A DNA stretch of 43,146 bases from Heterostelium multicystogenum. Its lineage: Eukaryota; Evosea; Eumycetozoa; Acytosteliales; Acytosteliaceae. The stretch lies in assembly GCA_003667245.1 (NCBI GenBank), contig RCNN01000109.1:1-43146 (forward strand), read 5' to 3'. Positions 19,407 through 29,040 of the stretch are shown in pieces (the first letter of the stretch is position 1; each line of letters starts with the position of its first letter). Position numbers and translations under genes: made by a program. The notes beneath the pieces were generated by a model, which was not told the origin of the DNA, searched no databases, and was given only the letters and a program-made list of their open reading frames with translations.

Positions 19407-20555
19407 CAAAACACCCTCTTCGCTTGTCGCCACACTTGTTGGACCACGGGCAGTCCGTCTTGGCTTTTTTTGGATTGCACCAGGTCGGCCCGCAGACCGA
19501 TAGCGATTTCGCCGCGATCACTCAGGCCCGCCGCGTGTGCGGGCGCCAGGCTGATCATCCTGACCGCCCGCGACAGATCGCCGCCATCCTGTTGATCGGC
19601 CAGCACGAACGCCGCCTGCAACAGGCTGGCCGGGTAGTAGTCACTGGAAAGTATATCCAGCAATCCTTCGGCGGCCAGGCCGGCGGCGGCCACATTACCC
19701 CGAGTGGGACCCGCCACGCACCACGTTCGGCGCGCCCATCAGAACTTTCATGTTCAGTTGCCGGCAGCCACGCGCCGCTTCCAGGGTGGTGGGGAATTCG
19801 GCGATGGTCATGCCATAGCGCGCCGACTCCTCCACATGCGCCAACGTCGCATCGTCATGGCTGGCCACCGACAGGCCGCGTTCCAGGCAATGCTCGACGA
19901 TCGCGGCGCGGTAGCGGTCGCTGTACTCCCTGGAGTTGGCCATTTGCAGCTTGATGAACGCGTCCATGGTCTCGTCGTTCAGGTGGTACTTGCCCATGTA
20001 GTACTCACGGTACTTGGATTCAAGCACGAACTGGCGCTGGCCCGGCGAGTGGTCCATCACTGACACCAACTGCACCAACGGGTTTTCCACCAGGTCGCGG
20101 AACACGCTCAGGGTGTCGGGGTGGCACAGCTCGCAGCGCAGGTGCAGGTGGTGTTCGGCGCGGGTCAGGCCGGCGCTTTCTGCAGCCGCGATGGCGTTGA
20201 GCATCGCCGGCAGTTTCTGCATGCGGTTGCCCTTGGGGTTTACGTCGCCGATGGACACCGCGTCGAACACCGTGGTGATGCCGGCCGCGATGATCTGCGC
20301 ATCATGGCTGAGCACCGCCGAGGTCGACGGCCAGTCCACGCCGGGGCGCGGGGTCATGTGTCTTTCCAGGTTGTCGGTGTGCAGTTCCACCAGGCCCGGC
20401 AACAGGAAATCCCCTTCAAGGTCCTGGGCCTGGGGCAGTTGGCTGCGGCCTTCGGCGATGTCGACGATCAGCCCGTCACGCAGCACGACGCTGCCAAGGA
20501 ACATGCGATCAGCCGTCACCAGCCGGGCATTACTGAGGATCTGTTCAGCGGGCAT
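19406..20555 (-). CDS. phnM: RPnTP hydrolase (frames broken)
   Basis: Amidohydrolase-fold enzyme that removes pyrophosphate from ribose 1-phosphonate 5-triphosphate before C-P bond cleavage. Start ATG at 20555 ([21 protein letters not shown]). Visible: [21 protein letters not shown] (metal site), [15 protein letters not shown], the carboxy-metal region [33 protein letters not shown], and [14 protein letters not shown] near the end. About 380 residues. One break near 19710. It overlaps phnL by 11 bases. Confidence 0.93.
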
Positions 20556-21268
20556 GGGCGTATTCCTCTTGGGCAACAGGCGCTGGGGTCATGTCGAAAT
20601 GGCGGTCTGCGACCGCTTCACGGGCGGCGCGGTCGTGGAAGATGCCGATCAAGGCCGCGCCGGCAGCCTTGGCTTCGTTCATCAGTTCCAGCACCACCTG
20701 GCGGTTGCTGTCGTCGAGGGACGCGGTGGGTTCGTCCAGCAGCATCACCGGCCAATCCACCATGAAGCCGCGGGCGATGTTGACCCGCTGTTGCTCGCCG
20801 CCGGAGAACGTACCGGGTGCCAGCTGCCACAGGCGTTGTGGGATATTCAGGCGGGTCAGCAGATGCTCGGCGCGCGACTGTGCATTGGCCTTCGACCAGC
20901 CACGGGCCAGGGCGGGCTCCATCACCACATCCAGGCAGGCCACCCGCGGGATCACCCGCAGAAAACTGGCTGACGTAGCCCAGGGTCTGCTGGCGCACCT
21001 GCAACACCTCACGCGGCTCGGCACCAACCAGCTCCAGCCATTCGCCAAGGTGCTGTACCCGGATGCTGCCGCCCGCCGGCAGATAGTTACCGTACAGGGT
21101 GCGCAGCAACGTGCTTTTACCGGCGCCGGACTGGCCATGCAGCACCAGGCACTCACCGCCTTTCACACTGAACTCCACCCCGCGCAGCACGTTCAGCACC
21201 ACGCCGTTCTGCTGGTGCAAGGTGAAGGTTTTCGAGAGGTCACGGACCTCGATCAAGGCATTCATCAT
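20545..21268 (-). CDS. phnL: C-P lyase ABC-type protein PhnL (frame broken)
   Basis: ATPase-like subunit required for making the ribosyl phosphonate intermediate together with PhnGHI. Start ATG at 21268 ([20 protein letters not shown]). Walker [13 protein letters not shown] signature [14 protein letters not shown], Walker [13 protein letters not shown], then the switch histidine in IGIFHD. About 240 residues. One break near 20965, where QFSAGDPAG and FLRVIPRVA meet. The start overlaps the phnK stop (ATGATGA). Confidence 0.93.
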
Positions 21269-22039
21269 GGCTGCAATACCGAAGACACCAGCAGTTGAGA
21301 GTAAGGGTGCTGTGGATCGTCGAGGATCTGGTCCGTCAGCCCGGTTTCCACCACGCGGGAACGGCGCATCACCATCAGGCGGTCGGCCAGCAGGCGCGCC
21401 ACGGCGAGGTCGTGGGTGACGATCACCACCGCCAGATCCAGCTCGCGAACGAGGCCGCGCAGCAGGTCGAGCAAGCGGGCCTGTACCGACACGTCCAGGC
21501 CGCCGGTGGGTTCGTCCATAAACACAAGGCGCGGGCTGGAGACCAGGTTGCGGGCGATTTGCAGGCGTTGTTGCATGCCGCGGGGAGAAGGTCCGGGGCA
21601 AGTCGTCGATACGCTGCGGGTCGATTTCCACCTGGCCCAGCCAGTCGAGGCCGGCGCCACGCAGTTGCTCATAGTTGCGCACGCCCTGGGCCATCAGGCG
21701 CTCGCCGATATTGGCGCCGGCAGACACGCCCATGCGCAAACCGTCCCGTGGGTTTTGCTCGACAAAGCCCCATTCGGTGCGCAGCAAGGTGCGGCGTTCG
21801 GCTTCGCTGGCGCTGTACAGATCCAGCCATTCACCGTCCTTGCCGCGATAGCCGATGTGGCCCGCCTGCGGTGGCAGACGCCCGCTGAGCAGCGAGAGCA
21901 AGGTGGACTTGCCTGAGCCCGACTCACCAACAATCCCCAACACTTCACCGGGGTACAAATCGAAGCTGACGTCCTGGCAGCCCTTCTCTTCCCCGTACAA
22001 CAACGACAGGTCACGCACTTGCAAAAGAGGCTGGCTCAC
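21265..22039 (-). CDS. phnK: C-P lyase ABC-type protein PhnK (frame broken)
   Basis: Nucleotide-binding subunit that docks on the PhnGHIJ core. Starts with GTG at 22039 (MSQPLLQVRDLSLLYGEEKGC), overlapping the phnJ TGA. Walker A GESGSGKST; Q-loop region VEQNPRDGLRMGVSAGANIGERLM; Walker B LVFMDEPTGGLDVSVQARLLD; switch VIVTHDLAVARLLAD. The signature region is split by a break near 21590. About 257 residues, similar to dipeptide-transport ATPases, as usual for PhnK. Confidence 0.93.
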
Positions 22040-22896
22040 TGGTTGTTCTCCTTGACCCGTTGGGCGCAATACCAGGTGTCGGAACACACAAAAACTCTGG
22101 GTACCGGCGTCGTCGAGAATCAGCTCATCGAGGAACGATTCATGGCTGCCGCAGATCGCGCAGGTGTGTTCCCACTTCTGCACTTCGAACGGATGGTCTT
22201 CAAAGTCGAGGCTGGTGACCTGGGTGTACGGCGGGCACCGCGTACAGGCGCTTTTCGCGACCGGCACCGAACAGCATCAGCGCCGGGCTCATGTCGAGTT
22301 TCGGGTTGTCGAATTTCGGGATTGGCGAGGGGTCCATCACGTAGCGCTCATCCACCATCACCGGGTAGGCGTAGCTGGTGGCGATATGGCCGAAAGTGGC
22401 GATGTCCTCGTAGAGCTTTACGTGCATCACCCCGTAGTCATTCAGGGCGTGCATGGTGCGGGTCTCGGTTTCCGACGGTTCGATAAAACGCAGCGGCTCC
22501 GGGATCGGCACCTGGTAGACCATGATCTGGTCGGCCTGCAACGGGGTTTCCGGGATGCGGTGGCGGGTCTGGATCACCGTGGCGTCCGGGGTGCTTTCGG
22601 TGGTGGCGACGCCCGCCGTACGGGCGAAAAAACGCCGGATTGAGACGGCGTTAGTGGTGTCGTCGGCGCCCTGGTCGATCACCTTGAGCACGTCGTCAGC
22701 CCCCAGGATCGCGGCGGTCAGTTGCATGCCGCCGGTGCCCCAACCGTAAGGCAGCGGCATCTCGCGGGCCACCGAACGGCACCTGGTAACCGGGGATCGC
22801 CACGGCCTTGAGCAAGGCGCGGCGGATCATGCGTTTGGTCTGCTCGTCGAGGTAGGCAAAGTTGTACGCCGGGTCACGCGCAGGTGTTTGAGTCAG
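22036..22896 (-). CDS. phnJ: C-P lyase catalytic subunit PhnJ (frames broken)
   Basis: Radical-SAM enzyme that cleaves the C-P bond and releases the alkane or other R-H. Visible: YNFAYLDEQTKRMIRRALLK near the start, PYGWGTGGMQLTAAI (glycyl radical Gly region), MVYQVPIPEPLR, then the Fe-S cysteines in CAICGSHESF and, after a break near 22090, a second pair in the C-terminal frame (CSDTWYC). About 286 residues. Start is unclear: a CTG at 22896 overlaps the phnI stop as CTGA, where ATGA would be expected, so this may be one wrong base. Other breaks near 22770 and 22245. Confidence 0.92.
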
Positions 22897-23978
22897 GTCA
22901 TTTCATGGCGGGTGCCCTCGGCCGGTTGGCGCAGTTTGCGGATCAGTTCCAGCTCGGACTGGAAGTCCACGTAGTGAGGCAATTTGAGGTGGGAAACGAA
23001 GCCCGCCGCCTCGACGTTGTCGCAGTGGGACAGCACGAATTCTTCCTGCTGGGCCGGCGAGACGATCTCTTCGTTGAACTCATTGGCCCGCAGCGAGCGG
23101 TCCACCAGGGCCATGCCCATCGCCTTGCGCTCGGCATGCCCGAATGCCAGGCCGTAGCCCCGGGTGAAACTGCGCCAGCTCGGTGGCCGAGCCGACGAAC
23201 TGGTTGACCATCTCGCACTCGGTGACTTCGATGCTGCCCAGGCAAATCGGGAAACCCAGCTCTTCCGGGTCGATCCACACCTCCACATCGCCGATGCGAA
23301 TCTCGCCGGCGAACGGGTGGTTGCGGCCGTAACCACGTTGGGTCGAGTATCCCAGTGCAGCAGGAACCTTCGTCGCCACGGGCCAGGGCTTTGCAGGCGC
23401 TGGGCGCGGTTGGCCGGGTATTCCAGCGGGTCGCGGGTGATGTCGGCGACGCTGCCGGTGTCGTCGGATTCGTTCTTGATCAGCCCTTCCTTGGCCAGCA
23501 GGCCGAGTACCCGCGGGCACGCTTCCAGAGTCGCATCCGGCGTGGTTTTGCGGGCCGGGGTATTCACCTTCGGCCAGCAGCGCAAAGTCCAGCAGGCGGT
23601 GGGTGTAATCGAAGGTCGGGCCCAGCAGTTGCCCGCCCGGCACGTCCTTGAAGGTGGCCGACAAACGCCGACTCAGTGACATCTGCGCGGTATCGATCGG
23701 CAGGCTCGGGCTGAAGCGCGGCAACGTGGTGCGGTAGGCCCGCAGCAGGAAGATCGCTTCCACCAGATCCCCCGCCGCTTGCTTGATCGCCAGTGCAGCC
23801 AACTCCGTGTCGTACAGCGAGCCTTCGCTCATCACTCGCGCGACCGCCAGCGGCAGTTTGCTCGCGGATCTGCTCCACGCTCAGTTCCGCAATGGAAGTA
23901 TCGCCCCGGCGTTTTTTTCGCCAGCAGGCGGTGGGCATTGTCGATGGCCTGTTCGCCACCCTTGACGGCTACGTACAT
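22893..23978 (-). CDS. phnI: C-P lyase core subunit PhnI (frames broken)
   Basis: With PhnG, PhnH and PhnL it exchanges the adenine of ATP for the phosphonate; PhnI carries the nucleosidase activity. Start ATG at 23978 (MYVAVKGGEQAIDNAHRLLA). Long helical protein of about 360 residues with LAVARVMSEGSLYDTELAALA, PGGQLLGPTFDYTHRLLDFA, VWIDPEELGFPICLGSIEVTE and YGLAFGHAERKAMGMALVDR. The end LRQPAEGTRHEMT overlaps phnJ. Breaks near 23920, 23860, 23565, 23380, 23345 and 23165, among the densest in the window. Confidence 0.92.
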
Positions 23979-24568
23979 CAGGCATGCTCCTGTGCAATTC
24001 GGGTGCTGCGTGGCAGGCCGATCAGGTGATGGCCGGCGGCGAACAACACGTCCAGGCCACGGGGAAAGGTTTCCCGGCGCTGGCGTTCCAGCCAGAACGC
24101 CTGGGGTACGGGCAGGTTGACCTGACGCTGGGTCTTGATCCCCGGACCGCGCCAGTTCAAGGCGCGACCGGCTTCCAGGTCGGTCAACTGGACCAGCAAG
24201 GTGCAGGACTGATCCGGGTAGCGGTCATTGCCGTGGTCGAAGCCGCTGAGGTCGAGCAAGTCCTGTTCACCGAGCAAGGCGAACGCGGCCTCTTCCCGGT
24301 TGGCGGTCAGCGGGCAGCCGCAGTGAAAGGCCAGGTTGGCGCAGATCAGCGGCGTGTCGAAGCACGGCGCCAGCCAGAGCGGGGTGTCCATATCCAGCAG
24401 CGCCAGGCACAGCGCATAGGTAGCCGGCGCCAGGCCTTCAAGGCTGGGGGCCGCGGGCAAGGACTGGATCAGACCGGGCTCGGCGAGGGCCTTGAGGGCC
24501 CCGCGAAAACCGCGCTGGGCGTCCAGCACCGGGTCTACAAAGGCCGGTTGCAAGCGTTGGGCATTCAT
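23978..24568 (-). CDS. phnH: C-P lyase core subunit PhnH
   Basis: Structural subunit of the PhnGHIJ core complex. Unbroken, 196 residues from ATG at 24568 (MNAQRLQPAFVDPVLDAQRGFR), the standard PhnH N-terminus. Also visible are LCLALLDMDTPLWLAPC, LTDLEAGRALNWRGPGI and FPRGLDVLFAAGHHLIGLPRST. Start and stop share bases with phnG (TGATGAATG) and phnI, so translation is coupled. Confidence 0.95.
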   Translation of the reverse strand: MNAQRLQPAFVDPVLDAQRGFRGALKALAEPGLIQSLPAAPSLEGLAPATYALCLALLDMDTPLWLAPCFDTPLICANLAFHCGCPLTANREEAAFALLGEQDLLDLSGFDHGNDRYPDQSCTLLVQLTDLEAGRALNWRGPGIKTQRQVNLPVPQAFWLERQRRETFPRGLDVLFAAGHHLIGLPRSTRIAQEHA

Positions 24569-25007
24569 CAGTTTTCTCCTCGAACCAGGGTGAAGAACTC
24601 GACCTTGGTGGCGGCGGTGTCGGCCTCTTTTTGCGCCCGGCGCTCGGCCTGGGCGTTGGCCAGTGCGCCGATCAGGTCGCTGAGCCAGGGGCTCGGGTGC
24701 GCGCCCTGCAAATGCGCATCCGCCAGGGCCGCCAGTTCGGCGTGGACCTTGTCGCGCCCGGCCAAATAGCTGTAAGCCGGTACGCCCGTCAGCCAGGCGC
24801 ACCACGCAGCGGGTCACGCTCATTTCGCCGAGGTTGAACGGCGCGCCATTGCCACCCATGCGGCCACGCACCAGGGTCATGCCGATTTCCGGGGCGCGGA
24901 TCAGTTGGTAATCCACGTCGCGCAGGGGCGTCTTCATGGGGCAGCAATTCACTGCGAAAGGCGCGGGCGAGCACGCCGATCCAGTGTTGACGCGGGGACA
25001 GGTTCAT
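24568..25007 (-). CDS. phnG: C-P lyase core subunit PhnG (frames broken)
   Basis: Small core subunit, about 145 residues. ATG at 25007 (MNLSPRQHWIGVLARAF) has GGAG six bases upstream; an ATG at 25019 that overlaps the phnF stop is an alternative. Middle block: VDYQLIRAPEIGMTLVRGRMGGNGAPFNLGEMSVTRC in one frame. C-terminal block: DKVHAELAALADAHLQG and ALANAQAERRAQKEADTAATKVEFF in another. Breaks near 24945 and 24790. Confidence 0.93.
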
Positions 25008-25018
25008 CGGGGTCTCCA

Positions 25019-25722
25019 TCAGGTCACCACTTGGTACTGGAAGCGATCCGAACGGCTGGTGGACTGCGCCAGCTCCACCGGGCGGCCGTCGCGATCGCGG
25101 GAAAGGGTGAATACGGTGAGCGCCGGCAAGTGCCGGGGCATCATCAGCAGTGCGGCTTCGTCGCGGTTGGGCAAACGCGCGCCGATCAGGCTTTGGGTGC
25201 GGGTCAACGGCATGTCGCGCTCACGCAGGTAGTGGCGCAGCGAGCCGCCGTTGTAGTCCGCCAGCAGCGGCGCATGGCTGGCGCAGTAACGGTGGCGGAT
25301 CAGGCTGACCGGCTGGTGATCGAGCTTGCGCAGGGTTTGCAGCTCGATCATCGGCGCCATCTCGGCGATGCCCAGTTGCTGGGCCTCTTTGCGGCTGGCA
25401 AAGCAGTAGCGGCGCTTGAGCAGCATCGCTTCCACGCCCACGCCTTGGGCCGACAAGGACTGGCTGTAGGAGGTCTCGGCGCCATCGGGTAAATCAGCGG
25501 GCGGTCCAGCACCTGGGTGCCCTTGCCCTGGCGGCGCAACAGGCTGCCTTCGAACACCAGCTCGTCGATGGCGCGGCGCAGGGTGTGGCGGTTGACGCCG
25601 AAGCGTTCAGCCAGTTGCACCTCGCCCGGCAGGAATTCACCGGCCTGATAGCTGCTCAGTTCGCGGCGCAGGATGTCAGCGAGTTCGCGGTACACCGGCT
25701 CATCTTGTCTAGACAACTGCAT
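25019..25722 (-). CDS. phnF: GntR/HutC-family regulator PhnF (frame broken)
   Basis: Probable repressor of phosphonate genes. N-terminal winged helix (residues 1-75): EPVYRELADILRRELSSYQAG, LPGEVQLAERFGVNRHTLRRAIDELVFEGSLLRRQGKGT. The UTRA ligand domain follows: VEAMLLKRRYCFASRKEAQQLG, LIRHRYCASHAPLL and PALTVFTLSRDRDGRPVELAQSTSRSDRFQY. About 235 residues. One break near 25485. It lies inside the operon between phnE and phnG, as in many proteobacteria, so its level rises with the operon. A HutC-type palindrome lies in its codons 3-6. Confidence 0.92.
25705..25716. promoter_or_regulatory. Palindrome TTGTCTAGACAA inside the phnF start (putative operator)
   Basis: A perfect 12-base palindrome covering codons 3-6 of phnF. 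Its core GTCTAGAC fits the GT-N-TA-N-AC pattern known for HutC-subfamily regulators, and PhnF belongs to that subfamily. It may be an autoregulatory site acting on an internal promoter in the phnE-phnF gap (25723-25757), or a roadblock. Seen: the palindrome and its place. Inferred: binding by PhnF. Confidence 0.5.
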
Positions 25723-25757
25723 GCTTAAAAAAAGCGCCCTGGGGCACCCCTCCGACG

Positions 25758-26540
25758 TCAGATGAACTGCTTGCGCAGGCGTTGGGACAGCACGTCGATA
25801 CAGCTCACCACCACGATGATCACCAGCAGCACCGCGCAGGTCTGCACGAACTGGAACGCGCGGATGTTCTCCCAGAGGATCACGCCGATCCCGCCGGCAC
25901 CGACCATCCCCACCACCGTCGCCGAACGCACGTTGGCCTCGAAGCGGTAGAGCGCGTAGGACACCCACAGCGGCATCACTTGCGGGATCACGCCGTAGAT
26001 CACCTCTTGCAGGGCACTGGCACCGGTGGCTCGCACACCTTCAACGGGGCCCGGGTCGATGGCTTCGACGGCTTCGGCAAACAGCTTGGCGAGGACCCCG
26101 GTGGTGCTGATCCACAAGGCCAGGACACCGGCAAAAGGCCCGAGGCCGACGGCGACCACGAACAACATCGCGAACACCATTTCGTTGATCGAACGGAAGG
26201 CATCCATCACCCGGCGCAGCGGCTGGTGAATCCACCATGGGGTGATGTTGTCGGCGCACAGGATGCCCAGGGGCACCGAGCAGACGATCGCCAGCACCGT
26301 GCCCCAGAGGGCGATTTGCACGGTGACGATCATCTCCTTGAGGTAGGAGCGCCATTCGTGGAAGTCCGGCGGGAAGAAGTCGGCGGCGAAGGTCGCCATG
26401 TTTCCGGAATCACGGTACAGCGCCAGCGGGTTCATCTCGGCGCCGTGCCAGGCCCAGGCCAGCAGGATCAGGAACAGGCCCCAGCCCAGGTATTGCGGCC
26501 AAGTCCTTTTGCCCACTGCTTCAGCATGCAAGGTAGTCAT
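25758..26540 (-). CDS. phnE: Phosphonate ABC transporter permease
   Basis: Inner-membrane channel subunit for phosphonate import. Unbroken, 260 residues from ATG at 26540 ([20 protein letters not shown]). About six helices. The BPD_transp_1 domain includes the coupling loop near [20 protein letters not shown], the EAA-type segment that contacts PhnC, then [18 protein letters not shown]. It ends [16 protein letters not shown] separates it from phnD. Confidence 0.96.
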   Translation of the reverse strand: MTTLHAEAVGKRTWPQYLGWGLFLILLAWAWHGAEMNPLALYRDSGNMATFAADFFPPDFHEWRSYLKEMIVTVQIALWGTVLAIVCSVPLGILCADNITPWWIHQPLRRVMDAFRSINEMVFAMLFVVAVGLGPFAGVLALWISTTGVLAKLFAEAVEAIDPGPVEGVRATGASALQEVIYGVIPQVMPLWVSYALYRFEANVRSATVVGMVGAGGIGVILWENIRAFQFVQTCAVLLVIIVVVSCIDVLSQRLRKQFI

Positions 26541-26576
26541 GGGTCACTCTCGGTGTAGGGTTGGAACTGGGCTTAA

Positions 26577-26666
26577 TGTGGGAGCGGGCTTGCTCGCGAA
26601 TGCGGTGACTCAGTCGCCGGATGCGTTGAATGACACACCGTATTCGCGAGCAAGCCCGCTCCCACA
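26577..26666. repeat. REPIN inside the phn operon, GTGGGAGCGGGCTTGCTCGCGA class
   Basis: Inverted REP pair between phnD and phnE. Because the genes are co-directional, the transcript would carry a long hairpin here. That could keep the phnCD message abundant relative to phnE onward. The effect is inference. Confidence 0.9.
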
Positions 26667-26688
26667 TGAACCCGATTCCTACAGGGGG

Positions 26689-27691
26689 TTAGCCGTTGGC
26701 TGCGGTCTTCTTGTCCAGTTCGGTGATGCGCTCTTGCAGCTTGGCCAAGTCGGCGTCGATGTCGGCAAGCTTCCTGGCCTTGTCAGCCGCTTCCAGCTTG
26801 TCGTCGGCGCTGATGGTGGTGCGCTGCTTGAACAGTTCCAGTTGGCGGATCGGCAACAGCTGGTCGTCGCTGGACTTGAGGAACTTGCCCAGTTGCATGT
26901 TCTTCAGCACGGCCTTCTCTTCGTCGGTGTCACCGTAGTTGGCGAAGAAGTCGCGGATCTTGGTCTTCTCGCTGTCGCTCAGGGCCTTGCTCCACACCAT
27001 CGGGTCGGCCGGGATCAGCGGCGACTTCCAGATCACCTTGAGCATGGCGGCCTTGTCCGGCTGGGTGACTTCCAGGCGATCCCAGCTTTCGGTGTTGAAA
27101 GGTGGCGACGTCCAACTGCCCCTTGGCCACGCTCAATGCGTTGACTTCATGGCTGGACTTGAGGGTGCGCTTGAACGCGGTGGCAGCGTCGACGTGGTTC
27201 TTGGCGAACACGTAGTAGCCAGGCACCAGGTAGCCCGAAGTGGAGTTCGGGTCACCGTTGCCGAAGGTCAGGTTCTTGGCGTTCTTGAGCATGTCATCGA
27301 CGTTGTTGATCGGGCTGTCCTTGCGCACGATCAGCACGCTCCAGTAACCGGCAGCCCCGTTGGCGGCGGCGGTCTGGGCGAAGATTTCGCCGTTGGAACG
27401 GTCCACCGCTTCCATCGCGGCCTTGTTGCCCAGCCAGGCCACGTCGACCTTGTTGAAGCGCATGCCCTGGATCAGGCCGGCGTAGTCGGAAGCGAAGGTG
27501 GCGTTGATGGTGAGGCCGGTCTTCTTGTGCATGTCATCCAGGAAGGGCTGCCAGATGCTCTTGAGGTTCTGCGAAGACTCGGTGGACATGATGCCGAAAT
27601 TGATCGCCTTGTCGGCGGCCTGGGCAGTGCCCATGGCCACGCTGGCAAGCAGCACGGCAGACAGAAACACATGACCGATACGGTTCAACAT
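26689..27691 (-). CDS. phnD: Phosphonate-binding periplasmic protein (one frameshift)
   Basis: Captures phosphonates in the periplasm for PhnCE. ATG at 27691 follows AGGA. Signal peptide MLNRIGHVFLSAVLLASVAM ends AQA before ADKAINFGIMSTESSQNLK, the typical mature start. Binding segments: DYAGLIQGMRFNKVDVAWLGN, LTFGNGDPNSTSGYLVPGYY and VIWKSPLIPADPMVW. The C-terminus (LEAADKARKLADIDADLAKL) is an acidic helix. About 333 residues. One break near 27100. Confidence 0.95.
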
Positions 27692-27723
27692 GGAGAGGAT
27701 TCCTGTGGGTCGTTAGTAAGGTT

Positions 27724-28557
27724 TCAAGCGCGGGCCAGGGCCAACCGTGCGGGGACGACGGGTGTGCGGGTCTGGTCGGAAAACATCAGGCTGGTGTCGA
27801 CATCGGCACCGTACAAATCGTTGAGGAACTGGCTGCTCAGCTCGCTGGCCTGGCCGTCGAAGTGAATCCGCCCGCCCTTGAGCGCCACGGCTCGCGGGCA
27901 ATAACGCATGGCGTAATCGACCTGGTGCAGGGTGACCACCACGGTCTTGCCGTCGCGGCCGTTGATGTCGGCGAGGATCTCCATGACCTTGCGCGCCGAC
28001 TCTGGGTCCAGGGAGGCGATGGGTTCATCCGCCAGGATCACTTCGGCGCGTTGCGTCAAAGCGCGGGCGATTGCCACGCGTTGCTGCTGGCCGCCGGACA
28101 AGGTGGAGGCGCGCTGGCTGGCCAGGTCTGCCAGGCCGACGCGGGCCAGGGATTCCATGGCGAACTGTTTTTCCTCGGTGTTGAACAAACCGAGGTTGCC
28201 GCGCCAGCGCGGCATGCGGCCCAGGCAACCGAGCAGTACGTTGTCGAGCACGCTCAGGCGGTTGACCAGGTTGAACTGCTGGAAGATGTAGCCGATGTCG
28301 GCGCGCAGGCGCCGCACCTTGCCATTCAACCGCCCGCTGGCCTGCACTTCCCGGCCCAGCACCTTGACGCTGCCGCCGTTGCTCTTGTCGCAACAGGCCA
28401 GGCCCGCGAGGTGGCGCAGCAAGGTGGACTTGCCGGAGCCGGAAGCGCCAATCAGCGCGACCATCTCACCGGTGGCAACGGTGAGTTCGAGGTCGACCAG
28501 CGCGGATTTCTTCGCAAAGGTCTTGTTCAGATGATCGACATGGATAGCTGGAGTCAT
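27724..28557 (-). CDS. phnC: Phosphonate ABC transporter ATPase
   Basis: First gene of the operon; energises phosphonate uptake. Unbroken, 277 residues from ATG at 28557 ([20 protein letters not shown]). Walker [11 protein letters not shown]-loop [20 protein letters not shown], signature [15 protein letters not shown], Walker [17 protein letters not shown], switch [14 protein letters not shown] (LHQ, as in PhnC). A Pho-box-like site lies about 80 bases upstream. Confidence 0.96.
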   Translation of the reverse strand: MTPAIHVDHLNKTFAKKSALVDLELTVATGEMVALIGASGSGKSTLLRHLAGLACCDKSNGGSVKVLGREVQASGRLNGKVRRLRADIGYIFQQFNLVNRLSVLDNVLLGCLGRMPRWRGNLGLFNTEEKQFAMESLARVGLADLASQRASTLSGGQQQRVAIARALTQRAEVILADEPIASLDPESARKVMEILADINGRDGKTVVVTLHQVDYAMRYCPRAVALKGGRIHFDGQASELSSQFLNDLYGADVDTSLMFSDQTRTPVVPARLALARA

Positions 28558-28637
28558 GGGCTTCTCTGTCTGGTTGAACAGCCATCCGTGGCTGCGTTTG
28601 AGTTCAAACGACAGTAGGCGCGGGCTGTGTCAGCCCT

Positions 28638-28655
28638 ATGACTTGCACATGACTG
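28638..28655 (-). promoter_or_regulatory. Pho-box-like site upstream of phnC
   Basis: On the minus strand it reads CAGTCAT-GTGC-AAGTCAT: two 7-base repeats with a 4-base spacer, the layout of the PhoB site CTGTCAT-N4-CTGTCAT. Matches are 6/7 and 5/7. It ends 80 bases before the phnC ATG, which is where a PhoB-activated promoter would have it. Phosphate-starvation control of phn operons is established for enterics; PhoB binding here is inferred. Confidence 0.6.
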
Positions 28656-28700
28656 GAGTAAAACCGTTTGATGAAAGGTTGGAAGTAGCTGTAGGACGTT

Positions 28701-28819
28701 GATCGTTCCCACGCTCTGCGTGGGAATGCCGCCTCGGACGCTCTGCGTCCATTGAAGTCTTGCGCAGTGGTGACGCGGAGCGTCACGGGATGCATTCCAC
28801 GCAGAGCGTGGGAACGATC
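28701..28819. repeat. Palindromic repeat, GATCGTTCCCACGC class
   Basis: GATCGTTCCCACGCTCTGCGTGGGAATGCC and its inverse ending GTGGGAACGATC, with inner GACGCTCTGCGTCC and GACGCGGAGCGTCA units. Same class as 9808 and 42174. It lies just outside the phn promoter. Confidence 0.88.
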
Positions 28820-28830
28820 CATACCTAACC

Positions 28831-28962
28831 TGTGGCGAGGGAGCTTGCTCTCGCTGGGCTGCGCAGCGGCCCCAAGCCTGGGTGACACGGTCTGTCAGAT
28901 GTACTGAAGTGGCTGACTTGGGCCTGCTTCGCAGTCCAGCGGGAGCAAGCTCCCTCGCCACA
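28831..28962. repeat. Palindromic repeat, GTGGCGAGGGAGCTTGCTC class
   Basis: TGTGGCGAGGGAGCTTGCTC at the left and GGGAGCAAGCTCCCTCGCCACA at the right, about 90 bases apart, with GCTGCGCAGCGGCCC in between. Eleven bases from a repeat of another class, so two element families sit side by side between phnC and the Nudix gene. Confidence 0.86.
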
Positions 28963-29040
28963 AGGTCTTCGCCCGGCATTGGAAATGTGCCGGACTGTGG
29001 TGCAATAGCTGGCCGCCAATATGTGCAAAAGGACAACGTG

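Noticed and set aside
20618..22267. 549-codon minus-strand frame covering phnJ, phnK and phnL
   Set aside because: It is not a fusion protein. It joins parts of three genes through frame breaks and runs through normal stop/start overlaps.
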